Of a DNA stretch of 64,000 nucleotides, positions 55,864 to 64,000 are shown piece after piece; position 1 is the stretch's first letter, and each line of letters opens with the position of its first letter. Below the pieces are notes generated by a model. It worked only from the letters and a program-made list of their open reading frames with translations, made no database searches and was not told the DNA's origin. A program made the position numbers and the translations under genes. The stretch is from contig CALSNA010000004.1 in assembly GCA_943787595.1 (NCBI GenBank), positions 186,001-250,000 of the forward strand. The letters run 5' to 3'. This DNA comes from an uncultured Pseudomonadales bacterium. Lineage in GTDB: Bacteria > Pseudomonadota > Gammaproteobacteria > Pseudomonadales > Balneatricaceae.

Positions 55864-57354
55864 CTAGCTTGGAAAAGAGAATTGTCTGCCTTCTCTCACT
55901 CCGCTAGAAGGCCAGCGCTGGGTAATGGTTTTACGCCGGGTGTAAAAACGCAGCGCATCAGGACCATGTGCTCCCAAGTCTCCAAACAGGGATCGTTTCC
56001 AGCCACCAAAACTGTGGTAAGCTACGGGCACTGGCAGGGGTACATTGACACCGACCATACCTACTTTAATATGATCAGAGAAATAACGTGCTGCTTCACC
56101 ATCACGAGTGAAGATACAAGTGCCATTACCAAACTCATGATCATCTATTAATTGCATGGCTTGTTGCATCGTATCCACCCTAATCACGCATAAAACCGGG
56201 CCAAAAATTTCTTCCTGATAAATCTTCATTTCGTGAGTAACCTTATCAAACAGGCAACCACCAATAAAAAATCCATTCTCATGGCCTGCTACCTGTAATT
56301 GACGGCCGTCAACTACCAGTTCAGCACCCTGTTCAATCCCGGAATCAATTAGCCCCTTGATACGTTCCTGTGCAGCCTGGGTGATAACTGGCCCCATCTC
56401 ATTGCCAGCAGTGGTGCCATTACCCACCTTTAATTTTTCAACCTGTGGCTTGAGTTTTTCAATCAGGCTGTCTCCAGTTTCATTACCAACACAAACAGCC
56501 ACCGATATAGCCATACAACGCTCACCACAGGAACCATAGGCTGCTCCCATCAAGGCGTTAACAGCATTGTCCATATCTGCATCAGGCATCAGAACGGCAT
56601 GATTTTTAGCACCACCTAAAGCTTGTACACGCTTGCCATTGGATGTTCCTGTGGCATAAATATATTCAGCAATAGGTGTTGAGCCAACAAAGCTAATTGC
56701 TTGCACCCGCGAGTCAGTAAGCAACGTGTCGACTGCTTCCTTATCACCGTTGACTAAGTTAAATACACCATCAGGTAGGCCTGCCTGCTTAAGCAGTTCG
56801 GCAACTAACATAGGAGTGCTGGGATCACGTTCAGAAGGTTTGAGTACAAAAGTATTACCACAGGCTATGGCAATGGGAAACATCCACATGGGCACCATGG
56901 CTGGAAAGTTAAAGGGGGTAATGCCCGCTACCACACCCAAAGGTTGGTACTCAGACCAGCTATCTATAGCTGGTCCTACGTTTTTGCTGTGCTCACCCTT
57001 GAGTAACTGAGGCGCTCCGCAAGCGAATTCAACCACTTCAATACCACGGATTAACTCACCTCGGGCATCGTCAAGTACCTTGCCGTGCTCATTAGTCAGT
57101 AACTGGATCAGTCGTTCAGAATTCTGTTCAAGCAACTGTTTAAAGTTGAACATAACCCGGGCTCGTTTAAGAGGTGGGGTATTACGCCAAGCTGGAAAAG
57201 CAGCCTCAGCAGATGCAATGGCCTGAGATACGGTTGCTTTACTTGCTAGAGCTACCTGGCGCTGTACAACGCCAGTCGCGGGATTGAATACATCCTGGGT
57301 ACGGTCGCTATCTGCTACCGTTTTGCCATTAATAAAATGTCCTACCACGTCCAT
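55864..57354 (-). CDS. mmsA: CoA-acylating (methyl)malonate-semialdehyde dehydrogenase
   Basis: Aldehyde dehydrogenase that turns methylmalonate or malonate semialdehyde plus CoA into propionyl- or acetyl-CoA and CO2. The 496-residue protein has H-F-I-N-G-K near the start, N-F-P-A-M-V-P-M-W-M-F-P, F-V-G-S-T-P-I and the catalytic cysteine in G-S-C-G-E-R-C-M-A-I-S (about 283), the M-A-x-S wording marking MmsA enzymes. It follows bauA by 176 bp on the same strand, so here the malonate semialdehyde from beta-alanine is a likely substrate (bauC role). Confidence 0.93.
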   Translation of the reverse strand: MDVVGHFINGKTVADSDRTQDVFNPATGVVQRQVALASKATVSQAIASAEAAFPAWRNTPPLKRARVMFNFKQLLEQNSERLIQLLTNEHGKVLDDARGELIRGIEVVEFACGAPQLLKGEHSKNVGPAIDSWSEYQPLGVVAGITPFNFPAMVPMWMFPIAIACGNTFVLKPSERDPSTPMLVAELLKQAGLPDGVFNLVNGDKEAVDTLLTDSRVQAISFVGSTPIAEYIYATGTSNGKRVQALGGAKNHAVLMPDADMDNAVNALMGAAYGSCGERCMAISVAVCVGNETGDSLIEKLKPQVEKLKVGNGTTAGNEMGPVITQAAQERIKGLIDSGIEQGAELVVDGRQLQVAGHENGFFIGGCLFDKVTHEMKIYQEEIFGPVLCVIRVDTMQQAMQLIDDHEFGNGTCIFTRDGEAARYFSDHIKVGMVGVNVPLPVPVAYHSFGGWKRSLFGDLGAHGPDALRFYTRRKTITQRWPSSGVREGRQFSFPS

Positions 57355-57530
57355 AAATTATCCTCTATTTAACCTGACTGTCAGATGCTGCCGTTGGGTT
57401 GCAGCTTATTCATCATTCATCATTCCAACGTACCAACTCAGCATCACCATTTTGCATCGTAAACAGCTTAATCTTGATATAGAGATTAAAGCCAGCAGCA
57501 ATATAATATTATGCTAATAAATTATTTACT

Positions 57531-58874
57531 CTAATCCAGGCTCTGGATAGCATCGCCTATAGCATTGACTAACCGATCAATATCCTCTTTCTCACTGACA
57601 AAATTGGGCCCCAATTGAATTGTATCGCCTCCATAGCGAACATAAAAACCTAATTCCCAGCATTTCATGGAAATTTCAAATGGCCGCCGGGCTGGTTCTC
57701 CTGGAGCCGCAGCAATTGTCAGTGCTCCAGCTAGACCATAATTGCGAATATCATTAATATATTTTAACCCCTTGAGACTATGAATGGCATCCTCGAAGTA
57801 AGGTGCCAGATCGGCAACCCGCTGGGCCAGCTGATCTCGCTCAAATATTTCCATAGCGGCTAGGCCAGCGGCACAGGCAACCGGGTGGGCAGAATAGGTA
57901 TAGCCATGGGGAAATTCAACCATATATTCGGGCCCACCGACATCCATAAAGGTTTGGTAAATGTCTGCTTTAGCCACCACTGCACCCATCGGTATGGCGC
58001 CATTAGTCAGGCCCTTAGCGAGATTCATAATATCTGGTACTACATTAAAGGCATTAGCTCCAAAAGCTGCCCCAGCGCGACCAAAGCCAGTAATCACTTC
58101 ATCAAAAATCAATAAGATGTCGTGTTCATCGCAAATTTGACGTATCCGTTGCAAATAACCGCGAGGGGGCACGATTACTCCAGCAGAACCAGAAAAAGGC
58201 TCAATAATTACAGCCGCAATATTGGAGGCATCATGCAAAGCAATACGCTCAAGCAGTTCATCAGCCAATTCAGCTCCATGCTCTGGCATACCACGGCTAA
58301 AGGCATTTTTAGCCATCAAGGTATGGCCAATGTGATCTGCATCTACCGAAGGACCATACATCTTGCGATTAGGCCCCATGCCACCAACACTGATACCACC
58401 AAAATTGACCCCATGGTAGCCTTTGCTGCGACCGATCAGTTTGGTTTTGGATGGCTGACCTTTCTGGCGCCAGTAAGCGCGCGCCATTTTCAGAGAAGTA
58501 TCAGCAGATTCAGAACCTGAGTTGGTAAAAAAGACATAATCCAGCCCCTCTGGTGTCATTTGTTTAATCTTATTGGCCAGCTGAAATGATTTGGGATGAC
58601 CAAACTGAAAGGCTGGGGCATAGTCCATTGATTTAATCTGAGCTGTGACTGCTGCAATAATCTCCGGGCGATTATGACCATAGCCACAACACCAAAGACC
58701 TGACAAGCCATCGTAAATTCGACGACCATCATCACTGATATAATGACTTTGCTCAGCAGCCACTATCATACGCGGATTTTTCTTGAACTCACGATTGGCA
58801 GTAAAAGGCATCCAGTGAGCTTCCAGTTGATCAGGAGTTAGGTCAATACTAGTATTTAGATCGGATTCAGACAT
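57531..58874 (-). CDS. bauA: Omega-amino acid / beta-alanine:pyruvate aminotransferase
   Basis: Class III PLP aminotransferase (447 residues). M-P-F-T-A-N-R-E-F near the start, F-T-N-S-G-S-E-S-A-D-T (phosphate cup, about 116-126), L-I-F-D-E-V-I-T-G-F-G-R (about 251-262, PLP aspartate) and the Schiff-base lysine in N-L-A-K-G-L-T-N-G-A (about 288) match beta-alanine:pyruvate transaminases. It makes malonate semialdehyde for MmsA downstream. A LysR-type gene diverges from it 112 bp away but is now broken. Confidence 0.88.
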   Translation of the reverse strand: MSESDLNTSIDLTPDQLEAHWMPFTANREFKKNPRMIVAAEQSHYISDDGRRIYDGLSGLWCCGYGHNRPEIIAAVTAQIKSMDYAPAFQFGHPKSFQLANKIKQMTPEGLDYVFFTNSGSESADTSLKMARAYWRQKGQPSKTKLIGRSKGYHGVNFGGISVGGMGPNRKMYGPSVDADHIGHTLMAKNAFSRGMPEHGAELADELLERIALHDASNIAAVIIEPFSGSAGVIVPPRGYLQRIRQICDEHDILLIFDEVITGFGRAGAAFGANAFNVVPDIMNLAKGLTNGAIPMGAVVAKADIYQTFMDVGGPEYMVEFPHGYTYSAHPVACAAGLAAMEIFERDQLAQRVADLAPYFEDAIHSLKGLKYINDIRNYGLAGALTIAAAPGEPARRPFEISMKCWELGFYVRYGGDTIQLGPNFVSEKEDIDRLVNAIGDAIQSLD

Positions 58875-58986
58875 GTGACTCTCCGCAAGTTAGTTCAATT
58901 GCTATAGCATGCCATACATTGATAGTTAAAATAAATATTATTTAAGTTAAAATAACTTCACTTTTTAGTTAACTTAGTATCAGTCA

Positions 58987-59910
58987 ATGGATCGTGCAAA
59001 CAAACTAGTTACACTTGGCCCGGTAGGGGATACTGATCTACGGTTATTGCGGATCTACAAATCAGTAGTGGATGCTGGCGGTTTTTCTGCAGCCCAGGTT
59101 GACTTAAATATTAGCCGTTCTGCAATCAGAATGGCCATCTCAGACCTGGAAACCAGATTGGCACTACGCCTACGCTAGCGAGGCCGAGCTGGCTTTACAG
59201 TGACAGAAGATGGTCAGCAAGTTTACGATGCAGTTATACAACTGCTGGCTGCAGTGGAAGGATTTCGCACCAATATTATTAATACCTTGCATGCACAGTT
59301 ACAGGGTGAATTAAATATTGGTATTACCGATAATCTAGTTACCCTACCTCACATGCGAATTACAGATGCCCTGCGCCAGTTGAAACAAAAAGGCCCGAAC
59401 ATTCGGGTCAATATTAGTATGATGCCACCAAGTAATATTGAAAAAGCACTGCTGGATGGTCGCCTGCACGCGGGTGCTGTGCCAACGTTACGTTATTTAG
59501 CTGATCTAGAGTCCCTGCCTTTGTATCAGGAGCAATCACAACTGTATTGCAGCAACCAACATCCACTCTTCAACATGCCCAGCCAACAGGCCGCAAAATT
59601 GGTAACTGAATACGATTCCATTGCACCCAGTTATCCCCAGAGTGCTATCGTCAGGACCCACTATCAAAGCCTACGCACTACTGCAACAGCCACAGATCGC
59701 TAAGGGGTGGCTTTCCTGATCTTGACCGGGTGCTATATCGGTTATCTCCCTACCCATTTTGCTGATCAGTGGCTACATCAAGGATATATGCAGGCCATTG
59801 CCCCAAAACAGTTTCGTTACAAAACCGACTATGCTGCCATTACCCGCAAAATTGCACCACCTAACCTGTTATTAAAAACCTGGCTAGAAGCTTTGGAACA
59901 AGCAACATAA
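58987..59910 (+). pseudogene. LysR-type regulator with two nonsense codons
   Basis: One unbroken frame of 307 sense positions, the normal LysR length, interrupted only by TAG at 59176-59178 and TAA at 59701-59703. The N-terminal helix-turn-helix reads L-R-I-Y-K-S-V-V-D-A-G-G-F-S-A-A-Q-V-D-L-N-I-S-R-S-A-I-R; the first stop falls in L-A-L-R-L-R-stop-R-G-R-A-G-F, where relatives have Q or C, and the second in T-D-R-stop-G-V-A-F-L-I-L-T-G, where relatives have E. Divergent from bauA, so once probably its regulator. Only single-base changes are needed to explain both stops. Confidence 0.85.
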
Positions 59911-59984
59911 TATGATTGCCCACTAGACATTGCCTCAATCCAAGTCTGGAACCACAGACATGTTGACAGATTTCAACGTGGTAT

Positions 59985-60135
59985 TGTAACTCTTTCTACA
60001 CTAATACAGATGTCTGGTAGACATGTTTATAATTGAAAAACAGGCGTTTCTATGATGAGCAAATGATTAAGCACAAATCAAACAGTCGCCATTTTGAAAC
60101 AAGCAGAAGCTGGTATGCCGTAAGCACGGTGTTAG
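59985..60135 (+). pseudogene. 5'-end fragment of the resident IS3-family element
   Basis: Aligns with 62195-62345: leader T-rich TGTAACT...ACTAATACA, then ATG AGC AAA with stop, and the OrfA start N-Q-T-V-A-I-L-K-Q-A-E-A-G-M-P (intact copy: S-Q-I-V-A-I-L-K-E-A-D-A-G-M-A). A stop at codon 4 and after codon 22 kill it. The rest of the element is gone. Confidence 0.7.
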
Positions 60136-60352
60136 GTTAAGTTACCTTTTACATATTAGTGCTGGCCTGCAGATATCTTCATGCGCATGATGTTCACATA
60201 GGATATGTCACGATAACACGGTCAAAGACATGCGGTTGCATAAGCCGTCAAGTTTGAGTGCCTCAGCACAATAATACCTCTATTGGAGTCACTGCCTTGC
60301 AGGCTAGAAATGGGCTCTTAAAGCTGATTGCCCAAAATTAAGCATAATCTTG

Positions 60353-61604
60353 TCATATTGGTAGTTCTCCCTGAACATGATTTTGTGCTCTTTTCTTGTC
60401 CACCTTTATGAGTGGGGCAAATTTTCGACTGCCATGCTTGCTAAAGATTTTCTGAGCAGTCTCTCTAAAGGCAACATTGTTTTTTCTCAGCCCATAAATC
60501 TGTCTGGCTGCGGCCTTACGCGCTATCTTTTCATCAACAATGGGCATTGGGTAAGCATTTGTTTGTGAATTAGCTAACCATGGTGTATGGATAAAGGTTT
60601 GATCTATATCACTTAGTTCAGGTACCCAGTGGCGAATAAAAACACCTTCTGGATCTTGATCAAGGCCTTGTTTAATAGGATTGTAAATACGAATAGCGTT
60701 AATGCCTGTGGTACCTGATTGCATTTGCACTTGGCTATAGTGGATGCCTGGCTCGTAGTCGGTAAATAGTTTTGCTAAATGCAGGGCTGGTCGGCGCCAA
60801 TGCAGCCACAGGCGATAGCTGGCAAAGCTCATCACCATGGCACGCATACGAAACTTAAGCCAACCGGACGCCGTCAAGGCACGCATGCAGGCGTCCACCA
60901 TAGGGTAGCCGGTCTTACCCTGTTTCCAGGCTTCAAAATAGTCTTCGTTAAAGCTATCTCCACGCAATCCATCATATGCTGAATGCATATTTTCAAATTC
61001 AAAGCACGGTTCGTCTTCTAGCTTTTGCATAAAATGGCAATGCCAACGCAACCTGCCTGAAAACGAACGCATGGCTTTTGACCATTGTCCTTTTGTTCCA
61101 CAAGGTAATTGCTTTATTTCTTGGCTGCGTCTCTCACAAGCGTGAAACACCTCACGGATGGATAAAGTGCCAAAAGCTAAATTGTGCAGAAATCCTTGCA
61201 CAGCCATCAAAAGCAGTTACGGGCGATGACATTTCTTTAGTGTAGCCTTCACCACGCTGGTTAAGAAAGCTGTGTAGAAGTTTTAACCCTTCACTACGCC
61301 CACCTTTTTGCATATTACTATACTTATCGTGTTGTAAGCCAAGTTCTGCAGGGCTTGGTAAGGGATCGGAAGTTTCAGCTATCGCTGTAAGGCTGGAAGG
61401 CGCAGGCCTAATTGGTTGCTGCATCTGCTGATACCAACGTTTTGCCCAGCTATCACGGTCTTACAAATAACGTATCACCTTATTTTGGGGGAACTCATGC
61501 CAGACTATACTGTGTGATTGGCACCAATTCTTTACAGCTGTGTCACGTTTATATGTCCACCCATTCCATCCATAAAACAGGTTGAATCGATCAAAGTCTT
61601 TCAT
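60353..61604 (-). pseudogene. Photolyase/cryptochrome-family remnant
   Basis: The reading order of a DNA photolyase-like FAD protein is spread over broken frames: from 61604 [31 protein letters not shown] then TAA; same frame D-R-D-S-W-A-K-R-W and S-F-L-N-Q-R-G-E-G-Y-T-K-E-M-S-S-P-V-T-A-F; a frameshift near 61190; then L-A-F-G-T-L-S-I-R-E-V and the FAD-binding C-terminal part with G-Y-P-M-V-D-A-C-M-R-A-L, R-M-R-A-M-V-M-S-F and R-I-Y-N-P-I-K-Q-G. The N-terminal antenna-domain start is missing. The long 3' frame (60353-61210) is still open but cannot make a whole enzyme. Confidence 0.8.
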
Positions 61605-61660
61605 TCCAGTTAACTATTTTATGATGAACTCAAAAGAACAGTCGCAACAAAGATCACTCC

Positions 61661-61984
61661 TCATGATATAACGCCAGCTATCACCTCTTTGACCAAGCAG
61701 TAATGTAAAAAGCCTTTAATCTTGTTGACTAACGTATCATCTGCTCCCATACCGATCAAATCACGCCCTTTTTGCTTGAGGGTAGAAATGGTTTTGGTAA
61801 AGGTTAGAGTGATGCGGGCAAGTATGATGCTTTTATCTTTGATTTCGGGCGCATACTGCTCAGCAGTATTTTTGTTGATACAAAAATAAATACCCGTACC
61901 GGCATAGTTGCCACTGCTTACCAGCCAACCGCCTGATTGGGTAATTTTAGTGCTTGCTTACCGAAAGGCTGTGCCGTGGAGCAT
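61661..61984 (-). pseudogene. PARP-like ADP-ribosyltransferase remnant
   Basis: The minus frame starting at 61984 reads M-L-H-G-T-A-F-R, TAA, then Q-S-G-G-W-L-V-S-S-G-N-Y-A-G-T-G-I-Y-F with T-A-E-Q-Y-A following. H-G-T, G-x-G-I-Y-F and A-x-x-Y-A in this order are the H and Y boxes of the PARP catalytic fold. The frame closes with V-I-A-G-V-I-S-stop at 61661. One in-frame stop separates the H-box from the rest, and the upstream part of the domain is absent. The call is by motif only. Confidence 0.4.
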
Positions 61985-62267
61985 GGTGCAAGTGAGGAAG
62001 GTAATATTCACTGCGAACCTCAAGAGGCTATCAAGTACATATAGCACAACACTAACCAATGTGTTGATAAATCGATAGGGTATACTCGGGAGCAGTTCAC
62101 GCACTGATACCTACTCCATGTAAAGAAGCCGCTGTCCTTAGATTGCAGCTTTCTTCTTGCTCGTTTAACTGTCTCGTCCTCCATTTTTCTCAACACTGTA
62201 ACTATCCCCTAAACTAATACACATCACTCGTAGAATTTTTTATAAGATATCCCAGAGCAGTTTTACG

Positions 62268-62528
62268 ATGAGCAAACGCATGACCGAAAGCCAAATAGTG
62301 GCAATTTTGAAAGAAGCTGACGCTGGTATGGCAATAAAAGATATCTGCCGTAAATATAGCGTAGCCAATTCAACTGTTTACAAATGGCGAGAAAAGTATG
62401 GCGGCATGGAAGCCTCTGATGTTAAACGCTTAAAAGAGCTTGAAGAAGAGAACCGTAGGCTTAAGCAAATGTACGCTGACTTAAGTCTTAAATCTCAGCT
62501 ACAGGAAGAAATCATAAAAAAGCTGTAG
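62268..62528 (+). CDS. IS3-family transposase OrfA
   Basis: An 86-residue DNA-binding protein with the IS3 OrfA start R-M-T-E-S-Q-I-V-A-I-L-K-E-A-D-A-G, helix-turn-helix around I-C-R-K-Y-S-V-A-N-S-T-V-Y-K-W-R-E-K-Y-G and a leucine-zipper-like tail L-K-E-L-E-E-E-N-R-R-L-K-Q-M-Y-A-D-L. It overlaps OrfB by one base; the slippery heptamer at 62516-62522 sits two codons before the OrfA stop. Confidence 0.95.
   Translation: MSKRMTESQIVAILKEADAGMAIKDICRKYSVANSTVYKWREKYGGMEASDVKRLKELEEENRRLKQMYADLSLKSQLQEEIIKKL
62516..62522 (+). promoter_or_regulatory. A6G slippery heptamer for -1 frameshift
   Basis: A-AAA-AAG is in the OrfA reading phase. Slipping by -1 continues through GCT GTA GTG into OrfB without a stop, giving the OrfAB transposase, as in other IS3 elements. 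Confidence 0.85.
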
Positions 62529-63343
62529 TGCCTGTGGCAGAGCGCAAAGTCTGGGCTCAGGAGTTACAGGCCACACACCAAATCGGTGTAACAATGAGCT
62601 GTAAAGTCGTTTCTATAAGCCGAACGGCGTTTTATTATCAGCTAACGCTGACAGATGATAGTGCCATTATCGATGCACTGAATGACTTGGTGGAAAAACA
62701 CCAGAGGTGGGGCTTTCCTAAGTGTTTTAAGCGGCTGCGTAAGCTAGGCTATCACTGGAACCATAAGCGCGTATATCGCGTGTACACGGAGTTAAAGCTC
62801 AACCTTAGGCGCAAATCCAAACGAAGGTTACCGCCAAGAAACCCCGAACCATTAACGGTGCCAAATCATCAAGGGCACACATGGTCAATGGACTTTATGA
62901 GTGACCAGCTGCATAACAAGGTGCGTTATAGAACATTTAACATCATCGATGACTTTAACCGCCAGCTATTAGGCATTGATATAGCCACCAGCATTCCATC
63001 GTTGCGTGTTATACGTTATTTAGACAGGTTGTGCGAATGGCATGGTTATCCAGAGAAGATTCGGGTTGATAACGGCAGTGAATTCACGTCAAGCGTGTTT
63101 ACCGATTGGGCTTTAGCTCACAGTATCAGAATTGACTATATCAAGCCTGGTTGCCCGTATCAAAACGGCTATATAGAGCGTTTTAATCGTACATATAGGC
63201 ATGAAGTATTGGACTTATATTGGTTTAAAAACCTACAGGAGGTTAAGCAGATAACGGACGAATGGATTGAAATTTATAACACCCAAAGGCCGCATGACTC
63301 GCTCAATGATATGACGCCCACTGAGTATAGGAATGCAGCTTAA
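62528..63343 (+). CDS. IS3-family transposase OrfB (DDE)
   Basis: A 271-residue integrase-type catalytic protein. Catalytic triad visible: D in W-S-M-D-F-M-S-D (about 119), D in R-V-D-N-G-S-E-F (about 181) and E in Y-I-E-R-F-N-R (about 216), with 34 residues between the last two (D-x34/35-E type). H-x-R-V-Y-R-V-Y and R-P-H-D-S-L-N-D-M-T-P are usual for the IS51/IS407 side of the family. It is made mainly as a fusion with OrfA. Confidence 0.95.
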   Translation: MPVAERKVWAQELQATHQIGVTMSCKVVSISRTAFYYQLTLTDDSAIIDALNDLVEKHQRWGFPKCFKRLRKLGYHWNHKRVYRVYTELKLNLRRKSKRRLPPRNPEPLTVPNHQGHTWSMDFMSDQLHNKVRYRTFNIIDDFNRQLLGIDIATSIPSLRVIRYLDRLCEWHGYPEKIRVDNGSEFTSSVFTDWALAHSIRIDYIKPGCPYQNGYIERFNRTYRHEVLDLYWFKNLQEVKQITDEWIEIYNTQRPHDSLNDMTPTEYRNAA

Positions 63344-63390
63344 ACTGTCTACGAGGTGGCTGTGTTAAGAATGGGGTATTTACATTACAG

Positions 63391-63711
63391 CATCATGTGC
63401 CCTGCGGGGATGCCACCAGCAAGGCTGATTTGAAAAAACTGATGGCTGGTGAGTTGGCCGCTATGGTCTTTACTGATCTACTTTACAATGTGAACTACGG
63501 TGATACCACCAAGGACAATTTACGCGCCAAAGGTGGAGCCAAAGCTGGCCGCACGATTCTGAACGATAATCTGGGCGATGATTTTGAAGGCATTCTTACT
63601 GAGGCTTGTCAGAACATACTGTGCTTTACAGATCCAGAGCAATTCATGCGCTGGAGCTGGGCTGGTGGTCGAAGCTCAAGGGCCTGGTTATACATAGATT
63701 GCCTGAAGTGA
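63391..63711 (+). pseudogene. DNA adenine/cytosine-N4 methylase fragment
   Basis: Reads P-C-G-D-A-T-S-K-A-D-L-K-K-L-M-A-G then V-F-T-D-L-L-Y-N-V-N-Y-G, I-L-N-D-N-L-G-D-D-F and T-E-A-C-Q-N-I-L, the first part of ParB-linked DNA modification methylases (usual wording C-G-D-A-T, T-D-P-P-Y-N-V-x-Y). The catalytic D-P-P-Y is D-L-L-Y here. The N-terminal part is missing directly after the IS right end and the C-terminal SAM motif (F-x-G-x-G) is absent. Confidence 0.75.
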
Positions 63712-63737
63712 CATGTTACAGGAATTGAAAAAATATT

Positions 63738-64000
63738 TTAGCTTAGAGCTTTCAATACCAAGGATCTAAGACGATTCAATTGTGGAGAACGTATAAACCT
63801 CAAGTATGGACTCCATGATAGTCTCCATAAAATATTTCTTACACTGGTTTTGACGAACCCATTTTTATTCTCTTGTGGACTAATTTTTTGTTGTGCGACG
63901 TCTAGAAATTCAATGCCTTCCATTCCTATCGTCTCTTCAATAATGCTTATATATTCACATTCATAGAAGTCTACACAAGGATCCGAATTACCATTATAAA
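63738..64000 (-). CDS. Partial protein of unknown function at window end
   Basis: A minus frame open from the window edge to the stop at 63738, at least 86 codons: Y-N-G-N-S-D-P-C-V-D-F-Y-E, I-G-M-E-G-I-E-F-L-D-V-A, K-I-S-P-Q-E-N-K-N-G-F and a basic tail L-W-R-L-S-W-S-P-Y-L-R-F-I-R. The composition looks coding. The wording vaguely recalls C-terminal parts of sulfotransferases, but this is not enough for a call. The 5' end lies beyond 64000. Confidence 0.4.
   Translation of the reverse strand, partial: YNGNSDPCVDFYECEYISIIEETIGMEGIEFLDVAQQKISPQENKNGFVKTSVRNILWRLSWSPYLRFIRSPQLNRLRSLVLKALS

Larger units (their letters stand above)
62181..63374 (+). mobile_element. IS3-family insertion sequence, apparently intact
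   Basis: Contains intact OrfA and OrfB with a -1 frameshift site. Putative imperfect ends: CCATTTTTCTCAACACTG at 62181-62198 and, inverted, GCTGTGTTAAGAATGG at about 63359-63374 (two-base gap in alignment). No target-site duplication was confirmed. The right end abuts a truncated methylase gene. Confidence 0.65.

Noticed and set aside
63738-64000. Sulfotransferase call for the last partial gene
   Set aside because: Only a vague resemblance; the PAPS-binding motifs would lie outside the window.

Overview
The window reads as a chromosomal segment of a moderately AT-rich gammaproteobacterium. The gene order TSUP permease-lgt-thyA-folA, the rdgC, prc, yaaA, tatD and cytochrome c5 families, an AapJQMP amino-acid transporter and a bauA/mmsA pair point towards the Pseudomonadales/Oceanospirillales side; genus cannot be fixed from sequence alone. 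Long spacers (often 400-800 bp), several genes with stop codons in otherwise intact frames, and many decayed IS3/IS256 fragments suggest a genome in early reductive decay, as in recent host association (inference).

Layout. 0-2.6 kb: partial chaC, a RhuM remnant and an RTX-like protein without a clear start. 3-4.9 kb: MOSC protein and dapA. 5.4-8.4 kb: tRNA-Glu/tRNA-Gly pair, 5-hydroxyisourate hydrolase, broken IS3 and IS256 transposases, tRNA-Arg(CCU). 8.5-15.1 kb: a DUF4856-like secreted protein, a fatty-acid-hydroxylase-family membrane protein with a duplicated histidine box, and an FbpABC ferric-iron transporter, all on + and preceded by a Fur-like site. 15.1-22.4 kb: nadC, then guaD-xdhC-xdhB-xdhA on - (guanine to xanthine to urate). 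23-25.1 kb: prc protease. 25.1-27.1 kb: a gene graveyard holding a perfect 18-bp hairpin, an IS3 remnant and a decayed copy of the xdhA 3' end. 27.1-31.5 kb: yaaA, folA-thyA-lgt-TSUP. 32.3-36.6 kb: aapP-M-Q-J. 37.4-44.2 kb: glutaredoxin-like, tatD, uup, Nudix, metallo-beta-lactamase-fold hydrolase, rdgC. 44.2-48.6 kb: an accessory island with an RHS-core remnant, several small unknown genes and a truncated CsrA-like gene, bounded by tRNA-Arg(CCG). 49.5 kb: cytochrome c5. 50.8-55.4 kb: a 986-residue repeat coiled-coil protein divergent from an unknown lipoprotein. 55.9-59.9 kb: mmsA and bauA with a divergent LysR gene killed by two nonsense codons. 60-64 kb: broken photolyase, a PARP-like ADP-ribosyltransferase remnant, one apparently intact IS3-family element with its A6G frameshift site, a methylase fragment and a partial unknown gene.

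How the genes work together: GuaD plus XdhABC make urate from guanine and hypoxanthine/xanthine, and the separate HIU hydrolase acts downstream of urate oxidation, but no urate oxidase lies in the window. The 8.5-15.1 kb block is a plausible iron-uptake unit. BauA and MmsA form a beta-alanine/omega-amino-acid route to acetyl- or propionyl-CoA whose presumed regulator is now a pseudogene. No CRISPR array, rRNA or prophage structural gene was seen.
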